Source: Elysia marginata (Eukaryota; Mollusca; Gastropoda; Plakobranchidae). From it: 25,867 bases of DNA. Location of the stretch: assembly GCA_019649035.1 (NCBI GenBank), contig BMAT01000929.1, forward strand, positions 359,248-385,114, given 5' to 3'. Positions 1 to 13,000 of the stretch are shown one piece after another. A program made the position numbers and the translations under genes. The notes under the pieces were generated by a model, which was not told where the DNA came from, did no database searches, and worked only from the letters and a program-made list of their open reading frames with translations. How positions within the stretch are numbered: position 1 is the stretch's first letter; the number at the start of each line of letters is the position of its first letter.

Positions 1-180
1 GGGGGGGGGGGGGTGAAGAGGGTGATGGAAGTAAAGGATGTGTGGTCAGAAACACAAGTTTTTTAAATTACCCTAAAATAAGACAAATATTGAAGAATTT
101 AGAACAATGCTGTTAACCTCAGAAAACCCTTCAATGCCTGATCCAAACCCAACTTTTCATATCGAGTTACCTGTGCCAGC

Positions 181-683
181 CTGACGCCAGCAGTCAGGCG
201 TAACGGTCCACCACTGCACCCGTGGATTAGGGGTTAAGAAGCTAGCTGAAAAATCATTTTCAGATTTTGCCCCTCAAGTCTGGTATTCCCTATCGCAAAC
301 TATTTGCAAAATTGTATCTGAGGAACAGTTTAAGAAGGCGGTCAAGACCTATTTTATGAAGTCCATGATTACTCAAGATCAATTTAGTTGCTTTTCAGCC
401 TGATTTTAGTTCTAAAAGATATGTATTTTCCATTGTTAACTATAAAATACTGCTTGATCTTATAGGGTGAATTATAATTAATGGTAATTTTAGAGAAAGT
501 TTTTGTCTAAATGATGATTATGTGATTTTTAACCATAATATGCTGCTCGAATTTATAGTGTAAATTATATTAATGGTAATTTTAGAGAAAGTCTTTGTCT
601 TGATGATTGTGTGATTGTTAAGCGCTTTGGGCTGTTTTGTATGGGTAAGGCACTATATAAAAATCAATTTCATTATTATTATT
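181..683 (+). mobile_element. CR1/L2-like LINE 3' end, 5'-truncated and decayed
   Basis: In the frame ending with TGA at 401-403, the translation reads like the extreme C-terminus of a CR1/L2-type reverse transcriptase ORF. It contains EKSFSDFAPQVWYSLSQTI followed by EEQFKKAVKTYF, matching the family pattern GDRAFS.AAP.LWN.LP..IR ... FK..LKT.LF. A 3' UTR follows and ends in the characteristic tail 'taagcgctttgggc ... ggcactatataaa' plus an ATT run (620-683). The orientation is the same as the host gene. The 5' edge is approximate, and the family is assigned by pattern recognition only. Confidence 0.75.
439..620 (+). repeat. Two-copy tandem duplication, ~92-bp period, in LINE 3' UTR
   Basis: Two diverged copies, about 439-530 and 531-620, lie between the LINE stop codon and its tail. 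They share the identical 20-mer beginning ATGGTAATTT at 481 and again at 573, giving a period of 92. Both also have similar flanks (tatagggtgaattata / tatagtgtaaattata). This may be a feature of the LINE family's 3' UTR or an internal duplication after insertion. Confidence 0.8.
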
Positions 684-933
684 ATATTTTCAATTTTGCA
701 TGATACAGTCTAATTTAACTATTAGCATAATTATATGGATTGATTAATTTATTCTAAGCGGTGATATCGATGGTTAAAAAGAAGGATGCAAGCATACATT
801 ACTTAATACCTCCCACTTTAACAATATTCTAATTTTTATTTAAATTCTTTCTATGGGATCAATTTTCCATATAAAATAAAGTTCTTCACTTTACCTCAGA
901 CTAACTTCTGTTTTATGTTTTTTTGTATCCAAG

Positions 934-1094
934 GGTACTTTGCCAGGGGTTCAGGATGGCTTGGGACGTGTCACCTATGTGCACAATGGTGAATGCTTCT
1001 TTTTACCATATGGTCTTGACGACGTGGTGCCATCCTCTGCAGCTCCCCCCAAAACTGGAGAGGATGTTCTGTTTCAGATTGCAACCGATAAAAG
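934..1094 (+). CDS. CSDE1: CSDE1 exon a: non-canonical CSD2 (first part)
   Basis: The acceptor is tgtatccaag|GGT and the donor AAAG|gtacag. The exon enters in phase 0 and leaves with two bases of an Arg codon. It encodes residues 1-54 of the visible part, including [20 protein letters not shown], which aligns with the vertebrate CSD2 segment. The TGDxVxFxIxxxK ending is seen as [14 protein letters not shown]. It lacks FGFI and FFH motifs, as expected for a non-canonical domain. Its acceptor has a T-rich tract from 911 to 924. Confidence 0.93.
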
Positions 1095-4000
1095 GTACAG
1101 TATCAGTTCTTCAATAGACTAATCGAAATAAAACTTGGCAAAAGAATTTACTCAAATTATTATAATTGCTCAATAGTTATAAGTGTATAACACAGTTTCA
1201 ATTTGCACGAGAAAAATATCTAGTTAAAAGTAACAGGGAGGGAGAGGCATGTCAGAGCTCTGGACTGGCGTCTAACTGCAAGGACGCAAGTTTTCGGATT
1301 TTTGCAGGAATTCCGATTTTTTAGCAGTTTTCTTAAGCCAAAAAAGCTGGAAAACTAAAAAATATATAAATTAAATGTTCAAGAAATTCTCCAAATTTAA
1401 GAGTCATAGAAAATCAAATACTTTTTTACTTGTATAGCTGTGTAGGCACCACTACAGAGTTGTATCTATCTTTTTTTTAAATTGGTCCATCAAAATTTCT
1501 GTAAGGACACCTGTAGAGAGTACAATTTTCTTGCTTTTTTAGCATAAGCCGCTTGCATCCCTGAAACTTGTTCTTCTCAGATCAAGACTTGTCACGCTGC
1601 AAAGGTTTTTTTTAAAGAGATTGTAAAGAATATTGAGACAAAGCTGCTGCAGTCTCGTTGGTAAGGTGGCGAGCATGCAGAATATCAAGACATTTTTAAA
1701 AGTTGCAAAGGTTTTGATAAAAATGTTCACCTTAGGCAGGCGGTTGGCTTGGCAGATACACCTCCTCAAATCGCAAAGTTCCTTATAAATATGCACAGCC
1801 TAACAACAGTTCGACAAACCTCTTTGTTTATTTTTTTTCCTTTAACAGAGATGGCAAGATCCGTGCACGTAATGTTGAATCTTTGGAGTCTCCAAGCCAG
1901 CGCTTTGCTGGTGTAGTTTGTTCCATGAAAGATACATTTGGTTTTATTGAGCGAGCTGACATTGTGAAGGAGATATTCTTTCACTACAGCGAATTCAAAG
2001 GTGATATCAGTGAGCTTGAATTAGGAGACGATGTTGCTTTCTCCATCCAGATTCGAAATGTAAGTCCTTTTAAAAATATATATTCTTATAATTGCATTTT
2101 TTTTTACAAAACTGTATAACATTACAATGTGTACGGGAAAGTGGAAGGAAAAGCGTTTGCGGTGGACAACGACAGGCTTTTATGATAGTCTGCCTCGCCT
2201 CAAACACATCAAACAAAAGCCTGTCTAAGCTGGATATATTCCGACAGACTGAGGACAGAGAGGCTTGGAAATCCCTGATCGTCGATGTCTGCGCCAGACC
2301 TGACACCTGAAAATAACATCACTGCGCTAGCAAGATGACTTATCTCGTTTTTTATGTTTTTGAAATACTGGTCTGTTTTCCTCAATCAAGAACTAGACAA
2401 ATACACAGACACGGTGGTGGAGTATATAAAATTTTGTGAAGATATATGTATACCCTTAACTTATGTACCCTAACATCAAAGTCTGGTTCAATAAAGAAGT
2501 CAGAAAGAAAATTGTTCTGAAGGACAAAGAGCACAGAAATAAGGATGAAGATGCTTCAGAGTACAGGAAGGCAATGTTCGACCTAAAGAAAAGCATTGTG
2601 GAAGCAAAACGAAAAAATCAAAACAAAATCAGTGCATTGTTTGACTCAAGTGTCTCAAAAACTCTCTGTACCCATGTAGGCTTAATTACCTAATACAAAG
2701 CGCAGAGACAATCATCCATGTCGGATGACGTCCCCTCCCTGACAGAATCGACAACTTTTATGCCAGATTCGACGAAGACAACAACACAACACAGTACCCC
2801 TACCTTGTAATACAAACTCTCTACTTACAGTGAGCGGACATGATACTGAATGCACCTTCAATCGGCTGAAGGAAAACAAAAGACCTGGGCCCAGACAACA
2901 TCAAGCCTCGACTCCTCAAACTTGCAGCTTGCAACTTGCTCCTATGCTAACACATTTGTAACTGGTCCCTACAAATATACATTGTCCTTCTTTTCTTTAA
3001 CCCGTATACTGAATGAATATTGTATCTTAGTCAACCTCCTGACCTGAATGGTATCTCTAGTCTTAATTATTGAGATTTGCTACTTCCATTTTTTGCATTT
3101 TTCAACAAAAGTTATCTCAGTGTGTTTAATTTTTCTAGGTAAAGATGGGCCACTATCTTACGAATTCTGCTATATGCGCATGTCAAAATCAATGAAATAT
3201 CTCTAAGACAATAAATTCAATAAACATTAAATTAACAAGAGCTGGTACTAAACCTTGTTCACATCTAAAAGCTTTTTTTTTTTTAATTGTGAAATGGGTA
3301 TTGCAGATACTGTTTAAAATTTTATACTATAAAATTTCCCAGGCTTAACCAAAATGATTTTTTTAAAAATTGTAACAATCCCTAGAATTTTAATTTAAAA
3401 CAAACACTGTAAAGGGGTGCATTTTTTTTTCTACAAAAATTTAGCTTGCATCTGGCACAAATAAAAATTGAAGTAATCCATATTCAAATAATTTCATACA
3501 ACTAACTATGGTATGATTTTCTTTAAATGCATAGAACAAAGAAGTGGCTGTTGAAATTGAAAGCTTGCCAGAAGGCACTGTTATATTTGAGGACATAGCC
3601 GTTGAGATGGTGAAAGGAAAAATTCTCAAAATGCTGAAGTCCAGTAACAGACGACCTAGTGAAGCCCTTGCTGGAAGAATTATGTATGAGACATCAAAAG
3701 GGTGAGCAATATTTATAAATCAAATCGGAAACTTATGACTTGTAAAACTAGAGTAAATTAACTATACTATATAATCTTAAAAATACTAAACTTTAAAACA
3801 ATTTTTTACTTTAGTATTGAATAGTCTAGCTCTGACATTTTACATCTTTGCCTTTATCAAGAAACTATTCAAATATGGATTAAAAAAAATTATTATCTGG
3901 GAAAGCAATCCTTTTTTATTTCAGACTCATTGAGATTCCTTTTGGTGAGAAGGACCAGAGGGGTGAATGCACCTTACTCCAAGGAGATACCGTGGAGTTT

Positions 4001-7000
4001 CAGATTGCTACGGACAGACGAGACAAACTCCAGCGGGCCACAAACATTGCCCTTCTGGAGGAAACTTTCGATTATTCAGGGGACATCAGAGAGACGGTGT
4101 GTGCTCATGAAAGCAAAAAAATATCCCATTATAAAATTATGTGTCCAAATCGAGAGCTTAGTCAATTTTCAAAAATATAATAGATTTAATGGTGATGTCA
4201 GGTCAAATTTTAGGTTTTTCAGGTTTCTTCTATTGCATAACTTGTGTCTCTGTCACTTGTTCTATGTGAGATACTCATTTTTAGGTTGTTTTTAAAAAAC
4301 CATTTGACATCTCTGATTTAACTATCTAGTACAGTAGTATCCGGTTAAACGCACCGCACTTGGGAAGCTCAAATAGCGTGCGTTTAGGAGATGCGTGCAT
4401 TTATAAAAAGTAGTAGAATTACTAGATCTAGTTACTTCCCTTTGAACTAAAACGAGAGGATAAAAACCAAATTGTTTCACTGGATCATACAAATTGACAA
4501 TGTATAGACAAGAATATCAAGGCATGTATGTCTTGTAACCTAGTGGTGCATCACCAGTATGTGAGCTGATTTAGCTTAGCAATTATGGCACTGCAATCAT
4601 CCAACCATTTGTTTACTAAATGGGGGAACCGACGGGAAGGGGGAGGCGTGGTCGAGCTGAATGCTGCAAGAGCTATTATAGGCTAGCCTGCAACAGTTTA
4701 CCTGTCACTTAGTCAGTGCGATATAGGCGAAGTACACGCTGCATAATGATCATATCGCTTGTTGTGCTCTAAGGTCTACACAAACCATCACTGCGCGACA
4801 GGCCTTTGTCCACCTTTTACCCTTCATGCCTTACTCTTCACGCTTCTGCCCCCAAACCTTCCCAACCCAAAACATTTAAATGTAGTATTGTAGTGGTGAG
4901 TGATTCTGGCTTTTCCATGCATGTCAGTGGTGTCCTGATCCACTAATTTTTACCAATTTCATAAATCACAGCGTGCGTTAAGACGATGTTGCGTGTGTTT
5001 AGGGTATACTCATCATATAGAAAAAAATTGGTCATAGCGATTTGGCGTTAGTTAACGTGCATTTATCTGACGTGCGTTTAACCAGATACTACTGTATTAC
5101 TTTTTATCATACAGGAACATTTTACTCTTGAACTGTAACTCATTTCTTTATTTTTAAATTTCCAGGGAATCATTGCTGCACTGAAAGATGGTTACGGGTT
5201 TATCTACTGTGCAGAGCGTGACCTGCGGCTGTTTTTTCACTTCAGTGAATTCATGGACTTGACTTACAGTCCCCGTCTGCAAGACGAGTTGCAATTTACA
5301 GTGGACCAGGTGAGGTTCTAGAAATATAAGAATTTCAGTTTTGATGCACAAACAAAGACCTTTTTTTTCATATTGATTTATTCCAGTGATAGGATGGGCA
5401 TTGATTATAGTTGTTAGATTAGTTTATTCTTTGCCCTGGCCTTGATTTAAAGGCTTTCTTTTCATTTTCATTTATTATAAGCTTACCTGGATCCATCAGC
5501 AACATAAATCTAACCAGAGACTCAAGCAAAATTTGGTAGTGTGTGAATTTTAAAATATCAATTCACATTTGTTAAAAATTTGTGCCCATCCCTTCTTTCT
5601 TTTATCTGACTCTATTGACAATGACAACAGTAATAACCCCGCTTTTTGCCACTTTTGCTGTCCAGCCATTCCTATCCATTATCTTGTGTATTAGCTCATG
5701 AAACTTAAGCCCTGTTTACTCTGTAATGATGTTTATCAATGAGTTGGGTGGATACCCTCTGTCTCTTCTTCCTTCTACTTTGTAGCTCTTTTCTCATGCT
5801 ATTTCTACTTTAAAGAACATTAATTATTTATAAGCTGTTCTCTTATATCCCATTGGCAGACCTGCCTGTTTGTACCAATTTTGACGATATTTTACGTTTT
5901 TCACAATTTCCCAATTTTGCGTTGAATTGTACCGATTTTTTAGATGTGATAAGTGGTCACAGTTTTTCTTAAGTGTTATTTGCCTCAGGCTTATTGCATG
6001 CGCGCACACACATGTACAGTGCCAGTATCTTTGTTGTAAGCTGAGAATGCGTGTTCATGTACTAATGTAATGGGTTTGGCCTGTCCCACAAATAGAGGCT
6101 AAAATAGTGCAGACTCAGCATTTTTGTTTTTATAATTATCGAGTGTATTTGATATCACAAAATGTATCACCATAAGATTAGAGAACTGGAACATTAAATA
6201 GATAGCTTAGCTTGTGCCCAAGCTAATGTTGTCCATCTTTACAAGACATTCATTGAACCAGAACAGCACAATGAAAAAGTAACAACACAGATTTAAGTAT
6301 TTTACTGATCAGATTAGTCTACTTCAACTCTCGCGCCAAAGCCTTCATAATTAAAATATAAATGCTTAGCCTGACCAAAAAGTCAGACTCGCCTAGGACA
6401 CCTGGCATGTTGTCTATTTGTCTATTTTTTCATCATTTAATTAACTAAAACTGAGCCAGCTGCCTCCCTCTGCCTTCAGCCAGGACTAGATAGTATATGT
6501 TATGTACTTAATTTTTATTTTTTATTGAAGGATCCATCCCAGCCAACACGCCAAGTTGCTACAAGGATCAAGCATCTGGCAAAAGGATCAGTGTCTTTCA
6601 TTAAAGTGTTGCCTGCTGTCTACATTGGGACAGTGGACAAAGAACCGTCTACACATAAAAATCAAGGTATTGAGAGCTTGATATAACCTATCACATCAGT
6701 GTGCTGTTTAACTTCTGGAAGTAAAAACATTTAATTAATTTGGAACTGAAGAGGCAAAATGGTGTCCTCAATTTTATCATTTTATTTGGAAAAGAGAAAA
6801 GTTACCAGTTTGGAAAAAACCACTGCCTTAGTATACAAAAAATTAAGTATCATTAAAAATTAAGGGAAATTTGTGACACGAAAAAGCAAGCTCCTTAGTT
6901 TTAAAGCAATCAAGTATCATTTGTACTGTCATGTTTCTTTTTTTTTTTTTAATTTCAAAGGCAAAAACAAGGAAGGCGAGCCTGGCAACATCATTTATGA

Positions 7001-10000
7001 CTATGAAGGCGCTATTCAGCAGATTCCATACTACTTGAAAGATGTCACAGACCAAAATAATTTACCTCATTTCGGTGATAAGGTTTGTGGTTCAAAGTGG
7101 TTTTTATCAATTTTTTCCATAATAGGTTGACAGTTAATGTGGAGCTTGTGTTTGTTGTGCACTGGCACTAAAAATTATATGAATAAAATTTTGCGCCTAT
7201 CAAGACAGTATCAAGTATAAAAATGCAAGAGATTTCTATACTTTTTTGCAGCTATAGAGTCAAAAATTGCAAGTAAAATTTTTAATCTGCAAAGAACTTT
7301 TATACACAAATATACTATTTTAAAGCTCTAAGGAAGTTAAAAAAAAGTATTTTGGAGAAGAGAATTTGCAGAAAACTCATAATATATAATTCATGTGAAA
7401 GTTCAGACTTGCAAACAAGATTTTAAAGGCTTTAGCAAATTACAAATTAAAAAAATAACATTTAAGATGCTACAGTATACAATCAAAGGTTACTTAGCGT
7501 AAAGTCTTTGGCAGCAAACATCCATGTTTTTTCTTCAGATTATTAAGCTTTCTCTACCCCATTGCTCACCTCTTTTCTATAGATCTCAATTCCTTTTATT
7601 TTGACAAATGAAAAAAATATTAAAGGTGATTGCTACAAAGTGACATGTTTCTGTCCTTAGAGGATAAAGGCAAACCAGGGGATACATTTTTACGGCAAAC
7701 GAGTTATCACTAAAGCATCCATTAAAAGAAGCAAATATTTTGACCTACCTTAAGGTCAAAAATAGTTTTTTTTCTTCAAATCTAGTCATTTTGCTTTTTT
7801 TTTTTTTTTGAAATCAATTAGATTTTGACCTGTTAGAGATTATATTTGTTTACTTTGTTTATCCACATCAGCAGCTATCAGCCTTGTGTTTTGAACAAGA
7901 TATATATATATATATAAACCTGATTTTTTATCCAGATTGATTTTCAAATTGGAGAGTTAAAGTCTACAGGCAAGAAACAGGCGGTTAAAGTGCGAGTTGT
8001 GTTGCGTAATATTGCTGGCCGCTGCCATGGCTTTGTGGCCACCATCAAGGAGAACTATGGTTTTATTGAAACAGCAGATCACGAGAAGGAAGTCTTCTTT
8101 CATTTCAGGTTTTTAATTTTGAATTTTTCAATCTCAATTTCTATTAAAGAAATCTGAATAACGTTTTGAAAATGTACTCTATGGTAATAATAACATTTCT
8201 AGAATGTAAATCTTTTGGTCATGTCACTGTAAAATGATGATTTTAGAGTGTTACAAAATATAAAAAAATCCAGTATATATATAAAAAACAGCTTTTTTGG
8301 TTACTTCTTAAATAAGCTTTGATATCTACAACCAGCCAGAGAAATTCTTACTGAATGCACTCAAGCTCGACGGTTCTGTTGTTTCATTTTTTTTTTTGTT
8401 CTAGGGTCAATGACCTACTTTTGAGTAATGGACAAGCTATTTTGAGCTGTCTTGATATTTTTGTTAGATGTCTTTCTATCCTGGGTTATATTTTTATTAT
8501 TTTTTTTTTTTGTTAAGTATAACAAGGTAGCTTTTAACTTTTTTTCAAAACAAAAAATTGAATCTTAATAGATTTTAGACCGTTAAAAATTACATGGAAT
8601 AAAAAAAGCAGTCCAGGAAATTTTATTTCAAAAACTTGAAATTATTATAACTCTGTAGAGTACCCGGTTCATATAGACCAATGTCTCCAAAGTCCACTCC
8701 CCAAGTAGGTTTACATTTGTTCAGCAAATTAAGAAAAAAATGTGGCTGTTAAATGTCTAGTCTGTAAGCTGTGGCTATTAATGGCCTTGTCTATATGATT
8801 AGGCAACATTGAGTCCTTAAGTTGAATAGGTACATAGGATAAATATTAAAATCAGATTAAATGTTAAGAAATCTTTAGACAGAAAACAAGTTTGTTACTC
8901 TACATAAATGTATGTTTACTAGCATGAGAGAGCAGTACCTTGTTATAGTTATATAATTTTTACTTGCAGCTCATTTAATGGAGACACTAATGATTTGGAG
9001 CTTGGAGATGAAGTTGAGTATACACTTGCCAGGAAAAGCAGTAAAGTCAGTGCAGAAAATATTCGCAAATTGGCCAGGGGCACCATTCCAGCAGATGTAA
9101 GTGAATGAGACCCAAGAAATTGCCTTGGGAAGTTTTTCCATTGCATGAGTTTAAAAGAGTTTTCCACAACTGAGTGTTTGCATGCAGTTTTTCTACAGAC
9201 AATGTTGTTAATAACAATAATAATAATAATAATATCTATATTTATATAGCGCTTTTTACAATAATTTAAAGTCTCAAAGGGCTTGACAAAATAAAAGCTA
9301 CACAGTTTCTTTCATACAAGTTTTCAAAAACATGGATAACGTAGACAATTGGAAATTGAAGAAAAAAAATCTATTTAAAAAACAAAGATAGATATATCAA
9401 ATACAAGAAAACATGGACAAGAAAAATTGTAAATTTAGGGTTCCTAATAAATTTCTTATAACGGTTCAGTTTTTAAATAGGTATGTCTTCAGAACTGATT
9501 TAAATCTAGATAATGATTCGAACTGTTGGACTAATAAGGGTAGACAGTTCCAAACGCCTGGGCCCTGGAAAGTAAAAGCTCTGTCCCCGTAGGTTTTCAA
9601 TTTTGTTCTAGGTTTGGCTAACAAATTCTTCTTTTCTGATCTTAAAGTCCTTGTAGGAGTGTAAGGTGTAAACATAGTACTCAAATAGGTTGGATAATTT
9701 GGAAGATTTAAACATTGAAATACAATAGATGCTGCTTTATACTCGATGCGCTGTTTAACTGGTAGCCAGTTTCTGATATGCCAAAAGTTGTTACACCATA
9801 TATGCCTTACTCTGAATCTATAGGTTAGGTTATTTAAAATATACCTGTATGACTTTTTTGGCTGGAGTTTTATTTTAACCTCTTTTCTAAGTATATGTCC
9901 AAAAAGGTGTCAACAACTTATGATGATCTTGTTGAAAAGGGTCTTTTGCCTTTTATTCTGTATTAGGACTGGTTGGAAATCAACATAGGATAGTGCATGT

Positions 10001-13000
10001 GTAGGTCCTATTGAAGCTGTGATCTGTGTCTAGTTTATTCATTTGAGACTGTGTTATCCCCCATTTCCCTGAGCTGTATGTTGCAAAAGACTTTACTGTG
10101 TGTTATAGTTTGATTTGGCGGTTTCTTTTTATTTTGTCTTGACTTATCAAGATGGTCTTTAGTATTATTTAGGGTGGTGTTGAAATTTATTTTCTTCTAT
10201 TTGTATTTTCTGTGTTGCCCATGAGGGGGCCTGGATAGCTCAGTAGGTAGTGGCTTCGCTCCGTGGCCAAGAGGTCACAGGTTCGAAACACAATCGAGCA
10301 CAGTCCGGGCCCCTACTGGTTGGGTCGGTGTCAGTATAATGTGACCGGCTGAGGCTAAGTCATGGTATCCCCGCTAGTCTCTGGGTGGCAGCCCGTAAAT
10401 TGTCATTGGGACCCAAGCCCTGAGAGCACCTTTGAAGTGGAATTGGGCTTGTAAAAATACCCTTCAATCTATCGTTGCCCATGAAGGAATAAGATTATAA
10501 TAGCAAAGTTAAACGGCACAATGTCAAACTTAACTTACCCACTTGGTTTCCATGAAAATCCCAGAGTTGTCACCAGACCTGCCAACATTACGGTTTGCCC
10601 GTAATTTATTACTGTGGCACAAAAAAATTACGGGTTATGGGTAATGCTGTGCATGCTTTATTGTGTTTTAATAAACTTGATTCGAATTTTGAGTGGTATT
10701 GGAAAAAATAAATGATACATACGATATGTATGACAAGGGAAGAACCTTGAAAAAAGTGATTTCTGCCTTGTGCTCACTGTGTGAAGAAAAAACCTTTTCT
10801 TGCATTTCAGTTGTTTTGAATGAGTTTTACTTGTGGCGTTATAGCAAGACAAGATATAAACATGAGATTGTTAGTAACCCAAAAAGGGAGGAAATTTTAA
10901 AACACACATAAATGATCAGATATATGACATTCATCCTTTAGTTTTTGTTGTTTTGAAGTACATTCAAATCCAGATAGCTTGAACCAGAATATTGAATAAT
11001 TCAAATATTTGTGTTATTCAAATGATACTTTTATTATCAATCTTGTACCTCTTTTATAGAATCAGGGATGCTATTTTTCTGTAATTTTCTGAAGGTTTTT
11101 TTTTTCTTCTGTTTTTTTTTTTTAAGCCTGAAAAACTACATGAAGAAACAAATTTGATCCCATTGACAATGAAAATTCAGTGCCCCTTAGTTATGTATTT
11201 TATATAAGTTTATTTACGCGAGAGCATAAGGCGAAGATTCTCAGCTATTTTCAGAAAATTTTATCCCTGTAAAGTGTACTGGTATGTCACAAAAGGATAA
11301 TTCAAACTTTTCCTAAAGGGGTTTAAAATATCTGGACTGGACTGTAGGTGTACAAGTTTTTCTAATGTAACTTTGTCATGATCATCTTATCTTTCTTAGG
11401 AGATTGTACGAGACAAAGGCATTTTGCAAGGCCGCATACTCAGACCAATGCGCATTGTCAATACTGACCAGGAAGAGTACTGTGGATTAGTGCAGACTAC
11501 AGATGAAGGTCTGTACAGCATTTTTTTTTTTTTTTTTTTTGTTGCTTTTTCAACTGATGTTTGTGTTGTTTTCATTATTATTACAGTGGGACTTTTTTAA
11601 TCAGGGAATTTTCTGACATAATGATTTTTTCTCAATTTGCCAGGTCTCACGATTTGCCCAGCTACATGAAATTTCGGTTTTAACTTTTGTTGTTATACTA
11701 ATCAGAAAAGTTTATCACCTTGAACGTTACCATTTCATTGCTTGAAAGAAAATTGAGAAATATCTACATAATATTTTGCATTAGCCATGAAATTTTTTGT
11801 ATCTGGAAACGTTAATTTTTGAATTTAGCAAAATCAGGCTTGCGTCACTGGTGCAAAATTCTGATTTCCGAGGCTAATTTTCATCAATTTAAAATTACCA
11901 TAACTTTTTTTTGTTTGTTTTTTTTAGCTATGTGCTTTGGTAAGGTACCAAATTATTTGTTTTGCCAAGATCTACACAAATAACACAAAAGTGTGGAACT
12001 TCAGAGTATATTTAAAAATGGGTTTCGGGTGCCTAAATTTCTTTTACAGTATTGCACCCAACTTTTGACAACAGTGGGGCATAAAATCTATAGTTGTGGC
12101 CCTTTAAAGATGAGATATAGTGGCCCTCATAAGGCTATCAGTAGGACTAGGTCTCACAGTTTACCATGAAGTATGATACAATCCGTCAATATCAGCCTTT
12201 AAATATCTGAATATGTCTTTTATTGCTTCTGCACTTACTTATCTTAGCAAAATACAGAGTGAAAAACTTACTTATTTTAAAAAAGTCAAAGAAATAGACA
12301 ACTTTTCATGTTTGGTTTTCTTCATGCATTTTAAGTTTTACTTCACATTTTTAATAATTGTGTGGAGGTGAATATTTTATTCTGTCTCTAATATTGAATA
12401 TGAACATAGCAGATGTCATTTTTTATTTTATCCTATTTTTATTTTTGTACCTTTTATTTATCTTTATACAGAGGGCAATGAGAATGGTGAACCTTTGCCT
12501 TATGGCATCACAAGCTTAGCTGATAAGAGAGATTTCTTGCAGAAAGATGACTTGGTCAAGTTTCAGGTTGCAAGGTCTAAAAAGGATGACCAGCTGCGTG
12601 CTGTGAACATTGGTGCTTTGCGCAAGTTTATTAGAGCCAAGGTGGACTCAGTCAAAGGACAAGTGAGTATATGACTGCTGCTGTGATGCTTTAGTCTATT
12701 ATTTGTTAACCCTGTTAGTGAAATGCCCAAAATCAATGATTTTCAATTCAACATAGTTTGTAGTATGTTTTTTTCTCTTCTGTTTATCAAAGGTAAGTAC
12801 TACAAAAAGAAATAAAACAGCGGAGGTGAATGTTTTCATTTATATTGTGTTGTTTCTGCCCTTACAGTATGGTTTCATCAACTATGAAGCAGAGGAAGGC
12901 AAGAAGCTATTCTTTCACATGACTGAGGTTCATGACGGTGCTGTCATCCAAGCAGGGGATGAGGTTGAATTTGTACTGGTACAGAACCAGCGCAATGGAA

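Larger units (their letters stand above)
1..933 (+). other. CSDE1 intron (3' part), repeat-bearing
   Basis: This sequence precedes the first visible exon and ends in a T-rich tract and AG at 932-933. It starts with a run of 13 G at the window edge. A LINE 3' end occupies about 181-683. A short inverted repeat, GCCTGAC/GTCAGGC, lies near 179-200. The rest is AT-rich, and I see no exon in it. CSD1-coding exons must lie further upstream. Confidence 0.75.
2060..3534 (+). other. CSDE1 intron, 1475 bp, with LINE fragments
   Basis: The donor is gtaagt and the acceptor taaatgcatag. Two decayed LINE pieces occupy about 2129-3060. The remaining stretch, 3061-3534, is AT-rich with poly-T and poly-A runs and shows nothing recognisable. 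The host reading frame is restored exactly at 3535. Confidence 0.8.
9097..11399 (+). other. CSDE1 intron, 2303 bp, with a LINE and a SINE
   Basis: This is the largest intron in the window, with donor gtaagt and acceptor atctttcttag. It holds a minus-strand LINE 3' end (9209-9960) and a plus-strand SINE (10225-10473). A possible dispersed repeat lies at 10573-10668. The rest, 10690-11399, is AT-rich with T runs, and nothing is recognised in it. Confidence 0.8.

Noticed and set aside
923-1117. 64-codon plus-strand ORF overlapping the first CSDE1 exon
   Set aside because: It is another frame of the real exon; the 940 frame gives the CSD2 sequence and the correct phase into 1849.
1539-1796. 85-codon minus-strand ORF in a CSDE1 intron
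   Set aside because: No recognisable motif; it ends inside the intron, and its composition matches non-coding sequence.
3930-4295. 121-codon plus-strand ORF
   Set aside because: It is an out-of-frame shadow of CSDE1 exon 3925-4096 that runs on into the intron. The correct frame ends at the donor at 4097.
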